Both the position numbers and the translations under genes were made by a program. From Grifola frondosa (lineage: Eukaryota; Basidiomycota; Agaricomycetes; Polyporales; Grifolaceae), in the NCBI GenBank assembly GCA_001683735.1, contig LUGG01000027.1:620001-684000 (forward strand): DNA of 64,000 nucleotides, in the 5' to 3' direction. The notes under the pieces are model-generated. The model ran no database searches and was not told the DNA's origin. It worked only from the letters and a program-made list of their open reading frames with translations. Shown here one piece after another: positions 1-11,700 of the stretch (within the stretch, counting starts at the first letter, position 1; each line of letters opens with the position of its first letter).

Positions 1-856
1 GTGGTATAAGAGAAACGACATAACATGCCTCATTGAAAAGGAATCTTTCCACGGAGGATTCTCCCTGTCCGCCCTCCTGGAATTGGAGGTCACGCAGAAG
101 GGAGACTGGAGCGGGTTTCACCGAGGTGTTGCTCGGTCCTCGTATTTCAAGACCATCTTTCAGTTGAGGCAGGAGGGCACCCGCATATCTCCTGTCAGAA
201 CGTCGCTGATCTCTTTGGGAGGACGGCGTGCGACGGTGCCCGAAGATATGGCTTATTGTCTCCTGGGTGTCTTGGGCATGGAGGATTTCGCAGTCAAGTA
301 TGACATCGGCTTTGAGGAAGCTAGACTTGCAATGTTTGAGGCGATGCCAGAGGACATGCTGGCTCTCATATTGGGAACGGACTGGCGATGCAATCAGAGC
401 TCACGGTTTAACGGACTCTGCTCTTCCCAGACTATCCGAATCCATCCCGACCATAGGCATTGACCTCGTTCAGCCAACAGCCTTGGCGAAATTCGAGAGG
501 ACGGCCGGGACGACGATATACGCCAGAATGGAGCGGTTCAGGCTCTGGAAGGATCTGCGCCGGAAGCAGACGCAGAGCCTCGGTGTCGTGCAGTCTGCAA
601 TGGGCAAGCAGGTGTTGATCATGTATTGCACCAGCCTGTTGGACGACCCTCACTTCTCCACTATCCCATCGTGCGACATCCCCGAAGAAAAGATCCATAT
701 CGTTCTTCTTGACACGTCGAGGATAAGTGAGAAGACTATCTGGACGACAAGGTCGAATACGACCGAATCGTGGACTTCATGGAGATCGGAGAATGCCTGG
801 CTCATGGTGCGACGATTGTAGACGACATGGAGCGCTCCTCCCGTACCTCTTGTTAG
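1..856 (+). CDS. HET-domain-like protein, C-terminal part (5' end outside window)
   Basis: The reading frame is open from the first bases of the window and runs to a TAG near 854-856 after at least one frame change, which I take to be introns. The stretch around 195-400 (GRRATVPEDMAYCLLGVLGM, then an acidic/aromatic segment ending in LGTDW) resembles the region just after the HET domain in basidiomycete proteins related to heterokaryon incompatibility, where a basic-T-VPED-AY-L-G pattern recurs. The 3' part includes VLIMYCTSLLDDPH and ends in DDMERSSRTSC. Members of this group are thought to act in nonself recognition, but the HET core itself lies off the left edge, so that role is inference. 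The gene could be intact or decaying. Confidence 0.5.
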
Positions 857-1289
857 TCTTGGAATGCGAACAGATGTCGCAGAACAACTACACGAACCGA
901 GGGACGGCGTTGATCATGGACGCTTCCATGTTGTCCAGTGAGTTTGGATTATACGTCATTCAGTGATTTCGATACATCGTACATTGTTGAGGCGGCCAGA
1001 ATGTACAGGTTGTGGTTCAGTCCTTTGCCACCTTTCATTTCTTCAATGAAACTGTCGCAACCGAGAAATAAAAACCTCTTTTTTCAAGCATTTGACATGC
1101 AACAGCACTAAATGAGATAAACTGGCAACAATATTGGATAATGGAATCCAAATCTCTCGCACGCATTACAAAGCCAGAGGCGGCAAGCGCAGAGACGCAC
1201 ATACAGGTGCAAAAATGCTGTGATGGCCGGAGATCCTGCTAGCAATTCAATGCAGTTGGCATTCTATCCGTCAGTCACCGGCCAGCTTC
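857..1289. other. Intergenic stretch, no gene seen
   Basis: AT-rich 3' flank of the HET-like gene leading into the NIS1-like relic. No coding frame or structured element is recognised. Confidence 0.5.
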
Positions 1290-1460
1290 GCACATGCGAC
1301 CAAGAGAAGCTGGCATACTACTTATCGGACAGGAGTGCAGCGCGGATGATAACACCTGGCCCTTCCGGAATATCGCTGGCACCTGCACTGCCAGAAAAGT
1401 TCTGGTAAGGGATGTCCGGCCTGCTGCATCAAGCCACATAATGATGATGGACATCATCGG
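1290..1460 (-). pseudogene. Decayed NIS1-like secreted protein gene (relic A)
   Basis: On the minus strand a short frame reads VQVPAIFRKGQ, matching VQVPATFQKGQ of the intact NIS1-like gene at 56.8-57.4 kb. At DNA level about 1350-1440 aligns with 56970-57060, including the block around the shared word AAGTTCTGGTA. Upstream coding sequence, the signal peptide and most of the C-terminus are missing or scrambled, so it cannot make the secreted protein. Its flank (1468-1570) is shared with relic B. Confidence 0.7.
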
Positions 1461-1467
1461 GGGCCAT

Positions 1468-1570
1468 CAAAACACTGCTTCAAAGAGACGTGCCACCATG
1501 CACTTGCTCGATTACTTATACGTCACCAACAATAAATATGACCTCGTAACTTGCATCCGATGTATTGGTT
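1468..1570 (+). repeat. Flank shared by the two NIS1-like relics (copy A)
   Basis: The segment from about AACACTGC to CATCCGATGT reappears, diverged, at 4971-5052. Shared words include AACACTGC, AAGAGACGTG/AAGAGACACG and TTGCATCCGATGT/TTACATCCGATGT. Together with the neighbouring relics this indicates that one unit was duplicated and then decayed. Confidence 0.6.
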
Positions 1571-1625
1571 TGCATACATTGCCGCAGTAAATGGATACAC
1601 ATGTATATGAGTCTGATTTGCGAAC

Positions 1626-4621
1626 CTAAATGGAACCTATGACAGCTTCGGAAGCCTGGTTTTTTTCGTCCTCGTTAGTCCCTAGCGGAAGAACGTCCGT
1701 GGCTGCTACTATCTTATCTGCATACTTTTGGAACGGCTCCTGCTCGCAAGCCAGTACGCGATCAAACAGTTTGTCGAACACCTTTTCGAAGGGCTCGACA
1801 ACTGGATAGACTTGTGCGTCATGCCCGCGCACATTTAAGCAATATCTTTCCACTTCGTCTTCAGCATTCGCCGCATAGCCTGGCCAAGTGCGGGACTTGC
1901 CACCTCTTTCAGCCTTTCATATGTCAACTTGATCCTTTTCAAAGTGCGCGCAAAAGTACTCTTCGCGCCCAAATCCATCATTATGCCGACGTGACCCTTA
2001 GGCTTGTAGCGGAAAGCGAGGCCGTCGACGTCCTTCGCCAAGATGTATGGCCCGACAAAGTCATTTGCTTCCGTACTCGAAACCGGTTCGCCCTTGGCTT
2101 TCGCCTGGACTACGATATATCCGAGGTGTTCCTTGACAACAGGAGCATCCAGGTCCCCTTGTATGTGACAATGAGGTTGTCTATCACCGGTTGACCAGAC
2201 ATGCACTGTATTGCAGCAGTGCGGCAACATGCATCGTAAAGATCCTCGACGTCGATCGTGGATATTTCGTTTTCGACCTGAATGAAGTGGGTGAAATTGA
2301 CCCACACGTCCTTGTTGTCTTCCAGTAACTGCTTGCTGAGGACACTTCTTCCAACGAGACTAGAGAGCAAGTTGGCGACGGTCACTGGCATGATACTCGG
2401 CCTATCGCGCTGTTGCACAACGAACCTACGCCCGAACCTATAGCTTTGTCGCGGCTAGAGTGAGCAATAATCGGCAGCTGAGCTCGCCCTGAAGGCCTCG
2501 ACCGAGCACAAGTCCTGGCTCCACAAGCTTCTCGACTAAAGTCTGCATCGCTAACTCGTAAAAAATTGGTCTATAAGGGTCGTTCAGCAACTCGGCGGCG
2601 GCAATGGCGAGCATAGGTTCGGAGGCAGCCTTCGTGATCACCATGCTACCAGATTTTATACCCATCAATAAGCGCATGTGGCTGCACACTGCCTCCGCCA
2701 TTAGCGGAGACGATCCTGGACCGCTGGCCACCTCCAGGAGGACTCTGTTTGAGAAGAGGGCGAAAACGTGGTTGATGTCGAGTGGATCGAAGCCATCTCC
2801 TGGGAAGACGAGCTTTGCTTTTGCCTCTTGCAGCAGGTAAGACTTAATGTCTAGGGCAGACCAGTACTGGTCATGACGGAAACAAAGATTTGCGTCAAAA
2901 TTACGGAGAGCACCTATATGATATTAGACGGCACTGACCGGTCGACCGTACCGCCTGAGATGTTCGAGAAAATGGGCACCTTGCGGGGTCTGTGGCAGAT
3001 CGTTTCTCTTCGGTTTCAATTGATCGAATCCCAGACAGGACCACACCGGTAGGGGGACGAAACGAAACCACTTCTCAGTCGGAAAGAGGGCACATAGGGA
3101 CCAACCGGGGCCAAATTGGTAACATAACAGTTGGTATCAAGGAGTAAAAACCAGAATCTGACTCCAGGGAAGGCGAATTCATCGGTAGCTTTGAGGATAC
3201 GCTGCAGGGCCATCAAAGACATTCCCCACTGCGGGGGTTCGATCGCCTGATATTGGGGGATGTCTTGACCATATCTAATTGCATACACTCATCAAATGCG
3301 ACAGGAATGTGTTCACGTTGTTCGCCACAAGGATTTTAGCCAGCTGATCGAACGAGGGCTGAACAAAGAGTCTGAAGAGATACTCATGCAAGTCAGTATG
3401 CTGATCTCTTCTTCGATGGGTGAATCTTCAGCAGTGAGATGCGCTGTAGTCGATTCTTTATCCGCGGTTGCAGAATCTGGAGCCGACGACATAATCTTCC
3501 GACGTATTGATGCAAGAGCCTCACGTTCCCTTTCAAGTCGGTCCTCGGCGATTTGCACGACTTTGATGAATCGATCATAGTGTGAGTCACTGCTATTTCT
3601 CTCTGCCGTGATATGCCACGCGTGTAGCCTCTCATGGACTGGTTTGTCAAGATTTGCGGGGTCTGTGATATCGCTCAATGCGACCTCCAGCCACGCGCCA
3701 AGGAATGCTGCAGCCAACTCTTCGCCCTGCAAATATCATGAACAAAGTATAATGCTTGAATTGAATTGACTGACCATTGTGGTTATTCCAGTCCTCAAGA
3801 AGAATTCGCGGGCAGGAATATCATTAGGAGGCCAACTGCTCATTATATCTGAAGTAGGTCTGAAGCAGACACTCAGAGTTGGAAACTAAAGATGTTCAGT
3901 GGCATGAGAAGAGAGAACAGGATAGCACGAACTTCATGGCTCAGCTCCTTGACCAGCCTTGATTTCCCGGTACCGCTTGACTGAACAATATGTATGGTTC
4001 TACCAAAGTGCCGATCGGAGTCATACATCTGTTCGTAATCCATGAGGCCGTGCTTGAAATCGCTGACAGCAGTTCCCTGGTAGACTCGATCGAACTCGCG
4101 GCTGAGGTTAGCTGCGCGCGCATCTCTGTGCCATTAATTCGTTAGAGATGCCTTTGTAAAATATCAAGATGGCAAGCTTACGGAGAGTCAACTGTAGAAT
4201 CTTGCTGGAATGGTACTGTTGGAAATCATGAGACAGACGAAACTCAAAGAGGCTCTGCACAGCTTACTGCACGCAAGCAGAAGGAAACCTAGCACATTGT
4301 TGTTGGCCATACGGTCACAGAGCTCGGCGCGACTACGTGGTCGAAGAGCTTTGCCTCTTCTCTGGCCGTCCTTCCACAGAGCTTTCAGCAAAGTGGGTGG
4401 AGCTCGCCGCATTTGGCAAGCTCATTCATTGCCATTGACAAAAAACGCGTTGGATCGTTGGCATCATCATCCAAATCATCCTCCAAATCGGCTTTGAAGT
4501 TCTGGTAGAATCGTGCGAGTCTCCGGTACTCGTGCTCCATTTCTATATTTGAGAACTCGACGATCAAATCGTCGATGGCAGGGTCTGTTTGCGGGACAGT
4601 GGAGAATGGTAAAGAGGTCAT
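1626..4621 (-). CDS. P-loop NTPase-like protein of a type common in basidiomycetes (possible frameshifts)
   Basis: Multi-exon gene starting at the ATG at 4621 (MTSLPFSTVPQTDPAIDD). Several exons join cleanly. One ends in DSTVDSP and continues DARAANLSREFDRVYQG. A Walker-A-like motif QSSGTGKSR lies near 3957-3990 and is followed by RLVKELSHEV. Later blocks are EFFLRTGITTM/GEELAAAFLGAWLE (about 3660-3830), FWFLLLDTNCYVTNLAPVGP (about 3090-3150), FALFSNRVLLEV and LAIAAAELLND (about 2590-2760), VNFTHFIQ, QPVIDNLIVTYKGD, and a tail with RYCLNVRGHD. I know this architecture from large, uncharacterised basidiomycete families; ATP binding is inferred from the P-loop only. The frame breaks near 4390 (TGA after HPLC) and near 1855 could be true frameshifts or introns I failed to place, so the gene may be a recent pseudogene. 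Confidence 0.65.
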
Positions 4622-4734
4622 GATGGAAGATCTTGTGTCGGACCCTCAAGAATTGCGCCTTTATGCAACGTTGGTGCCACACCAATCACGTGGCCAACGC
4701 GCGATCGCAGCGCCACTAGCGCGGCGCGGATGAG

Positions 4735-4875
4735 GACGCCTCTCCAGAATATGGTGTTGGCATCTACACTATGAAGTTCTGGTATGGAAGCTTGAGCAGG
4801 TATCCGGGCTGCTACGTTTCGTATTGCGTGTTATATGTGCCATTATGGAGGATCATTTGGGTGACGTGGAATGGC
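4735..4875 (-). pseudogene. Decayed NIS1-like secreted protein gene (relic B)
   Basis: The plus-strand words TATGAAGTTCTGGTATGGAAG and CCGGGCTGCTA, followed by TTTCGTATTGCG, line up in the same order with 57008-57070 of the intact NIS1-like gene (coding on the minus strand). The similarity continues, weaker, through the part that encodes the cysteine-containing centre. Stops and indels prevent a protein. It lies just upstream of the P-loop gene start. Confidence 0.7.
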
Positions 4876-4970
4876 ATTTGTTAGGTTCATGACGAGCGCG
4901 TTCTCAACGAGGTTGATTGGCACGAAGTCAAGCTAAGTACGTCACGACGGTCGTCATTGAGGACCAATAT

Positions 4971-5052
4971 AACAACACTGCCCCGAAGAGACACGTACTT
5001 GTTCAATTATACACGACTAACATACGCTCATAACTTACATCCGATGTGTTAG
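4971..5052 (+). repeat. Flank shared by the two NIS1-like relics (copy B)
   Basis: Diverged counterpart of 1468-1570. Order and spacing of the shared words relative to the relic are similar, although about 100 extra bases separate this flank from its relic. Confidence 0.6.
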
Positions 5053-6141
5053 TCTTTTCGAAGGATTGACAACTTGTGCGTCGCGCGTGCGATTTTTCTC
5101 GATTAGATTGGAATTAAACGTGGTACGAGGATGACTAGATAAGTCGACCAATCTGCTGTTCATGGAGTATGAGCGGAGAGCGGCGCTCGCGCAGGTGGAT
5201 GTGGCCCGGGCGGTGCTGCGTGCAAGAAAAGCGGCGGGTAGTCAGAGGGTACCCTTTGCCGGCGGCGCAGAAGGATATCTGGGTCGTTCTCAGGGGCGCT
5301 ATGAAGAAGGCCAATCACCTTAACAAGCAGGACATGAATGGCCGTTGAACACAATAAGTATATCCAGGCAATGCTTGCATGTACAAATTGCTGTGGAGAA
5401 ACCAACTTCTAATATCAGCATATGGAGGACGGGCAACCCGAGAGAACAGCTCATCTAATTAGGCACAGCTCGTCCGTTGGATTCGGGGATAAGGTCGTGT
5501 TCATGTGAAGGCCCCATTTCGATGCATATATGAAGGTATGCAACGGTAGACCCAAACACAATGCCAGTCTCCAGGAATTATGGGGAGTGGGGTGTTAAGG
5601 TGCCGATACACAATGGGACTCGCAAGATTGATGCTGAAGGAGGCTGCCATGATAAGGCAAATATCAGCAGCCAGCTTTGATCGGCACTGTCGATTCAGTC
5701 AAATCAAAACTGAACAAGACGGACATCAAGAAACATGTATGACCCCTCTAATATCATTGCAAGGAATTCTTACCAGGGTGGAATCAATGAGAGATTTTTT
5801 ACATCGGTTTCAGCGTGGGCGAGAGCAGCGCTGTGATCAAGGTTTTCTGGAAACCCTGTAGATAAACACGTATGAGCAAAGCCACTGATGTTAAGATATG
5901 TGGTCTGTTACAACGTGATTTCAGTGCTCAGCCATTCAATGGTTGAGGATTGCATATGCACTCACAACAAACAGTCTCGCGAAAGACACCAGGTCAGTAA
6001 CAAAGTTCTCAGCGTTCACGACTCAACAAAATAGTGCCCGGTACGATGCGGTTGCTCAACAGAGAACAGAGAAGTGCAGAGTCCAAATGCAATGCAATTG
6101 AGCGTTTGAATGACCCTCCAGACATTATTTAGTAGGTAGCC
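5053..6141. other. Intergenic, no recognised gene
   Basis: Contains a short plus-strand open stretch from 5161 (MEYERRAALAQVDVARAVL, alanine/arginine-rich, about 50 codons) and an open stretch from 5580 of about 90 codons. Neither resembles a family I know, and neither has clear introns or a promoter. I do not call them genes. Confidence 0.4.
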
Positions 6142-6813
6142 TTAGTGCTGGCCGTGCCCTGCGACATGCGCCGCCTTGCTGTTCTGCCACTCGTCATACT
6201 GCTTCGCCCACCGGTACGTTCCGTAGCCTACACCACGCAATATGTTCAGTATCCATAACATAAGAGATGAAAAGCCGACGCACCGAGCGCGAATGGGATG
6301 ACCCAGTACACGAACTGGCCGGAGAGCCGGCGGTAGCCGTTGAAAATGTAGCTACGGATAAGGTTGTGCGTCGCGCGCTGGCGGAACGGCGATAAGCCTA
6401 AACGCGTATCGTAGCGTAAATTTGGGACTAACACAGTCAGTGCATGAAATAAAGAGAAGACGCACTGTATTGGATGATGCCCTTCTGCGGAGTCGCGCCC
6501 TTGTCACCCCACCACAGGCTCTAGAATAGCAGGTAGTATTAGCGAAATAAGTCGACAGACACCTCCCCTTTGCTAGCCCAAGACAATCCCGTGGTTCATT
6601 CGCCTCCTCCCTCCCTCAGAATACTGGGCAGACAAAAAAAGTCCACCAGTATCACATCCGACACAACAACTCCGAGAGTCTAGTTGATAGTACTCACGTA
6701 GACCTTGGCTGCACACATTGGAAACAAGAACTTCAGGACCGCATTTTCGCAGATATAAAGCTAAAACACGTACGGCCAGGCATGTCACTGCGTCGGATTT
6801 CCGTGGGCCTCAT
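6142..6813 (-). CDS. QCR8: Ubiquinol-cytochrome c reductase subunit 8 (complex III)
   Basis: Small subunit of the mitochondrial cytochrome bc1 complex, spanning the inner membrane and contacting cytochrome b. Five exons give a 101-residue protein: 6774-6813, 6698-6708, 6466-6520, 6284-6397, 6142-6227. All joins have GT...AG signals and keep frame. It starts MRPTEIRRSDMPGP, passes KVYSLWWGDKG, GIIQYSLSPFRQRATH and YIFNGYRR, carries one membrane segment (FVYWVIPFALGYGTYRWAK) and ends VAGHGQH. Length and motif order fit fungal QCR8. Exon 2 is only 11 nt (CC-AAG-GTC-TAC), so automated gene finders may miss the start. Confidence 0.95.
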
Positions 6814-7502
6814 CTTTGCGTACTTTCAATGAAGAACAGCAAGTGGAGTTTTGGTTTCGGGAGAGGTAGGATGCACACTTGGGCGCTTCTCTGATTTCCC
6901 TTCGGGGCGCAGAGCAAATATGCACAAATAACTGCGTTGGCGGCGACCACCACTGGCACGTCACCGAGGTCTACGTCTCGCGCTGCGTCGCTCACACATA
7001 CTCGTCTGTAGGCTGGAGCTAAATAACTGCTAGTATGATTACACACAACACGCTTTACAACCTTGCGAACGCGCTGGGGGCGCTCGCTATGATCACCGTT
7101 GTCGCGTACCACTTCGTCGCGGTGAATGCGCGTCATCTCGCCGCGAAGAGTGCATCGTAGGGCTCGAGCTAGTGAGTGAGTGAGCTGATATGCAGTGGAT
7201 TTGATATTGAATGAGTTTCAGCTTAGAATTGGTTGACTTCACAATTGACGGCTAGTCACCGTCCACTCGAGCCGTGGAGTACGCATTTCGCGAATGAGCC
7301 TGTTTGGAGTTCCGAGTTTACAATATAACTGCAATCGCACACAAATCAATCTACTGATTTGGATAAGCAACGAGATCAACGGCCAAAGCAATCCGTGAAA
7401 GAGGCTACGCTACAACACCACAAGGGACAACAATTGATACACGTTCGCGCATTATCTATGCGAGGGAATTATAAGGAGATGGTATGCAATATATAAAATT
7501 CA
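6814..7502. other. Intergenic between QCR8 and a heat-shock gene
   Basis: 5' flank of QCR8 and 3' flank of the small heat-shock gene. No further gene or repeat seen. Confidence 0.5.
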
Positions 7503-8169
7503 TCAAAATTCATCAATAATCGTCGACAACAACGGACTCTGAGACGTTTGGGTCTTCCATCTCGGCGGTAGGGTATGTGGCGCTTGGATCCCGCAACCGA
7601 CAGCGTTAGCATGCCATTGGCCAAGGATGCTTGAACATGCGAAGCCTATAACATCGGTCATTCTGTGCTCGATTCTACCAAATTGGAAGCTCACATTCGA
7701 GCCCGGCGGTAAGGTGAGCGCGCGCCGAAATCTGCCGTACTTAAGCTCTCGGACGGGGCGGTTCTGCAATGCAGGCGAAGATATGTCGCGAATTTCCCCA
7801 TCGGAACGCGTCTCGATGGACTGCCCGCGGGAGAGTGGACCATGGCGTTCGCCGTGCACCACGATATGGCCGTTTGAGACGCAGATGGACAGCTCTTCCG
7901 CCTTCATCCCCGGAAGCTCCAAGACTGCAGCGATCCGCGGGTTGGAGGGTTCGTCGTAGAGGTCCATCCTATCACAGTTATTGTTAATGTGCAGCTGAAA
8001 GCGAGGATCATGCTGTAACATACCTCGGTTTGTATATCTTAGTTAGTTGGCGTCTCGACTTGAGGTATGCCATGTAAATGCGAATTCGGTCGACATCTCC
8101 GAGTGTGAGCTCCCTGCCAAGCACCTTGCTCAACGCAGTGATGTGAGTGTGCGATGGCATGACGGTCAT
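7503..8169 (-). CDS. Small heat-shock protein, HSP20 family (copy A)
   Basis: ATP-independent chaperone that holds unfolding proteins. Exon 1 (ATG at 8169) encodes MTVMPSHTHITALSKVLG and ends KIYKPR. After an intron the alpha-crystallin domain starts at MDLYDEPSNPRIAAVLELPG, continues EELSICVSNGHIVVHGERHG, and has the conserved PVRELKYGRFRRALTLPPG. A second intron leads to ASHVQASLANGMLTLS. From there the expected tail (RDPSATYPTAEMEDP... ending VVVDDY at 7513) is one base out of frame, so either a single-base indel has changed the C-terminus or I have misjudged the last splice. It is a clear paralogue of the gene at 20.2 kb, with identical intron position before the M-x-LYD block. Confidence 0.88.
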
Positions 8170-8223
8170 GGTGTTTGTGCGGTATTGAGAGTAGTTAGGA
8201 AGTGGAGATGTAGCTCATTCGCC

Positions 8224-8231
8224 TTTATATA
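8224..8231 (-). promoter_or_regulatory. TATA box of HSP20 copy A
   Basis: TATATAAA on the minus strand, about 55 bp upstream of the ATG at 8169, as expected for an inducible heat-shock gene. I did not find a convincing array of heat-shock elements. Confidence 0.55.
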
Positions 8232-8726
8232 TTCTCGTCTGACTCGAGGCTCGCAAATGACTCGGTGATTGCATTACAATCATGTCGTGACTGCACAACC
8301 CTGGGTCCTGACTTGTGAATGACGATGAATTCCTGCAAATTTGGACAAAGTCGACAATCTAGAGCATTTCAGAACGAAGAAAGAACACTGGATGAGGATT
8401 CACAGCAATTTCACTACATGACAGTCAGTGCAGAGTATGTCCCGAGGTTCCTCAACTTGTCATCGTTTGTGATCATTCGGTCACAATGCCAGTATCACGT
8501 TTCTGCGAGCGCTCCCGCGGCGGTGGCGAAGCAACGACTTGCACATTTGGACCCGTTGGACTTTGTACTCCAGGATATCGACCGTTCTCAGCTGCTCCGA
8601 TATACTGAATTTATTCGGGAATGACTCACTGAGCGACCGGTACCTATTGTCTGCTACGGAAACAATCGACGGTGACTCTGCAAGCGTTCAATCCCACTAC
8701 ATTTGGGACGCGTATACTGTGAACTC
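8232..8726. other. Divergent intergenic region between HSP20 copy A and VPS15
   Basis: Head-to-head promoters. Open stretches in it (for example from 8319) look random. Confidence 0.45.
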
Positions 8727-11700
8727 ATGGGGAACGCGCAGTCACTGACTCGCACGAGCGGAGCTTTAGACTCATTCGTAGCAGATCTTGGAGGAGATAT
8801 TGTATACGAGAGGAGGTAAGTCATCCGTACTCTTCATTCCATCCAATTGAACTGTGGTAGTCTTGGTTCCGCACGGTTTCTGAAGACTGTCAAATGTCAT
8901 CACAAGAATGGCTATCTCGTTGTGAAGATCTTCGTCAAACCGGATCCTGGGGTGAGCTTGAGGAAATACCACAGAAGGCTGAAAGGTCCGTGATCCATTT
9001 GTTTGCATGGCGCGTGTCCTTACGGTCAGCAGTCGAGCGCGAGGCACTGGTGGATATTGCCAACATATACAACTATCAAACTTTTGTGGAGACGGACAAG
9101 GCCGGATACATCATTAGGCAATGGGTCGCCAGCAGCTTGTACGATCGTATCAGCACCCGCCCCTTCCTAAGTATGGTAGAGAAGAAGTGGATTGCATTCC
9201 AGCTACTCAACGCCCTCCGTGATGCGCGTAATCGCAAGATCTCTCATGGCGATATCAAGTCTGAGAACATCCTTGTCACTTCTTGGAACTGGGTCTATGT
9301 CTCTGATTTTGCCTCCTTCAAGCCAACCTACTTACCTCTGGATGACCCTTCCGACTTCTCCTTCTTTTTCGACACTTCTGGACGTCGTACATGCTACATT
9401 GCACCAGAGAGATTTTACACTGCTACTGACAACCCGGATATCAGCGCGAAGAAGTCACGACTGGCGACGGATGACGGCGAAGGAAGGAGAGATGGAAAGG
9501 TGACTGAAGCGATGGACTGTTTCAGCGTCGGATGTGTCATCGCCGAGCTCTTCTTGGAAGGCGCCCCACTGTTCACACTTAGCCAGCTATTCAAGTATCG
9601 CGAGGGAGAGTTGAATGTCGACTCCCAATTGAGTGCGATAGATGACGAGGGCGTCAAGGTAAGCTATTGCACAGTGTTCATACTGCGTCCACAGTGCCAA
9701 CGCGACTTTTAGATTCTAATCAAGCAAATGATTGCTATCGACCCGACATCAAGACCTACCTTTGATAACCTGCTGCACACGTCCCGTGGCACCGTCTTCC
9801 CCGAATGTTTCTACTCTTTTCTGCACAACTATGTATCAAGCGTTAACGAAATACAGATGCCGTCTCTGTTCCCTGTCACTCCTGTTGGAAGTGTACCACA
9901 TTCCGCAGTCTCTTCAACGACCTCAGGTTCAGCGCACAAAACGAGCACAACTGTCACAGCTGTACCCGGGACCCTGAATGGAGATGCTTCTGGAGAGCCT
10001 CTTCCTAGTGATTCTGATCACCGGATGGATCGAATCTGGGCAGACTACGAGAGCGTCGAGCCTTATTTGGTAGCAGACTCGGGAGAGGAAACAGTGATGG
10101 ACATCAAGGTGGACTATGCTCCCTCAGTGGCTTCCGCAAGGCCGTTTCAGGTAAGTTATTTGCTTCACTCCTCTGATTAAAAAGGCTCAAAGGCTTCAAG
10201 GATGTCTTGCCAGTCGAGTTGTATATCCCCAATCGTGAGAGTAAACTGCGCAGTGCTTGGTCTTCCGGCAAGCGTGCAGCAGTGAAGGTAAGATTGCGGA
10301 TTCATTTCTCTCGCTATTTATTGATCTTACGTGCTTTCGGCACAGATGGGCCTGCACTTATTATTCTTGCCCTCGTCTGTGCAAACATTCGCAATTGCTA
10401 CTTACCCAGTTCGAAGGTTCGCGCGCTGGATGTCTTCCTCGCGCTCTCGTCCCATCTAACAGATGAAGCCAAACTGGACCGCCTGGTGCCCTATATCGTC
10501 GATCTTCTGCACGATGACGCCGCCATTGTGCGTGCTGCCGCTCTACGTACCCTCATGCAGATTGTACGTATGTCCTTTCGACCAGACGTTGCCAGTATCT
10601 GATAACGATGTATTGTAGCTGATGCTCGTCACTGTGATCACTCCCTCCAATGCCGCGATATTCCCCGAGTACATCATCCCGGCCATTGGACACCTCGTTC
10701 GTGACCCTGAGGTGTCCGTTCGCTGCATGTATGCGCAGTGTATTGTCGCGCTAGCTGACACAGCTGTCCGGTACCTGGAGATGGGCCAGGCACTGAAGGC
10801 TCACGGTACATATAAGTTATCCGCTGATGCACAAGAATACGATGAAGCCCATTTCGAGGTCAGTCGTCTCCTGCTCAATATAGTTTCATCTGATGAACAA
10901 TATCTCAGGTTTCATACGATGCTAGTATGCAAGATCTCCAGAATAGCGTACAAGAACACTTATCCGCACTACTTGTTGATTCATCAAGCATTGTTAAACG
11001 AGCCGTGCTACACAATATTTCGTCTCTCTGCATTTTCTTGGGACGGCAGAAGACGAACGACGTTTTGCTGAGCCATATGATCACTTACCTCAACGACCGA
11101 GACTGGTTATTGCGTCATGCGTTCTTTGATAGTATTGTCGATGTCGCAGCGTGTGCAGGTGGGCGGAGCTTGGAAGAGTACATTCTTCCTTTGATGATAC
11201 AGGCGTTGTCTGGTGCGTTCTGGTCAAACAATTTGTTAATATTGAACTAATGGATTCTTATTGCTGCATTATAGATGTAGAAGAATCTGTTGTCGCGAAG
11301 GTGCTGGCTTCGCTCACTAGCCTGTGTGAACTCGGTCTTTTCCAGAAGATGCGGATATGGGAGCTGATGAGTGCCACGTTGGGTTTCTTGTATCACCCAA
11401 ACATTTGGATCCGACAAGGTGAACTCCATTGCTCTACATCATGAGCGTCGGTTAACAGCCTTGGATCACCAGGTGCTGCCGCCTTTATCGCTTCTGCAGC
11501 GAAGCACCTTCCACCAAGCGATGTCTGGTGCATCCTCTATCCATCTCTGAAGCATTTCCTAAGATCAGATGTTCGAGACGTCGACGAGGCAAGCTTATTG
11601 TCTGCTTTGAAACACCCAGTAAGTACTTCAATGTCATTTCCGGAGTAGGCACTAATCTCTCACTTCTCGCAGCTTTCCAGGCAAATCTTTGAGGCTGCCG

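Noticed and set aside
8232..8420. Possible heat-shock elements upstream of HSP20 copy A (TTCAGAAC, GAATTC)
   Set aside because: Spacing does not follow alternating nGAAn/nTTCn pentamers.
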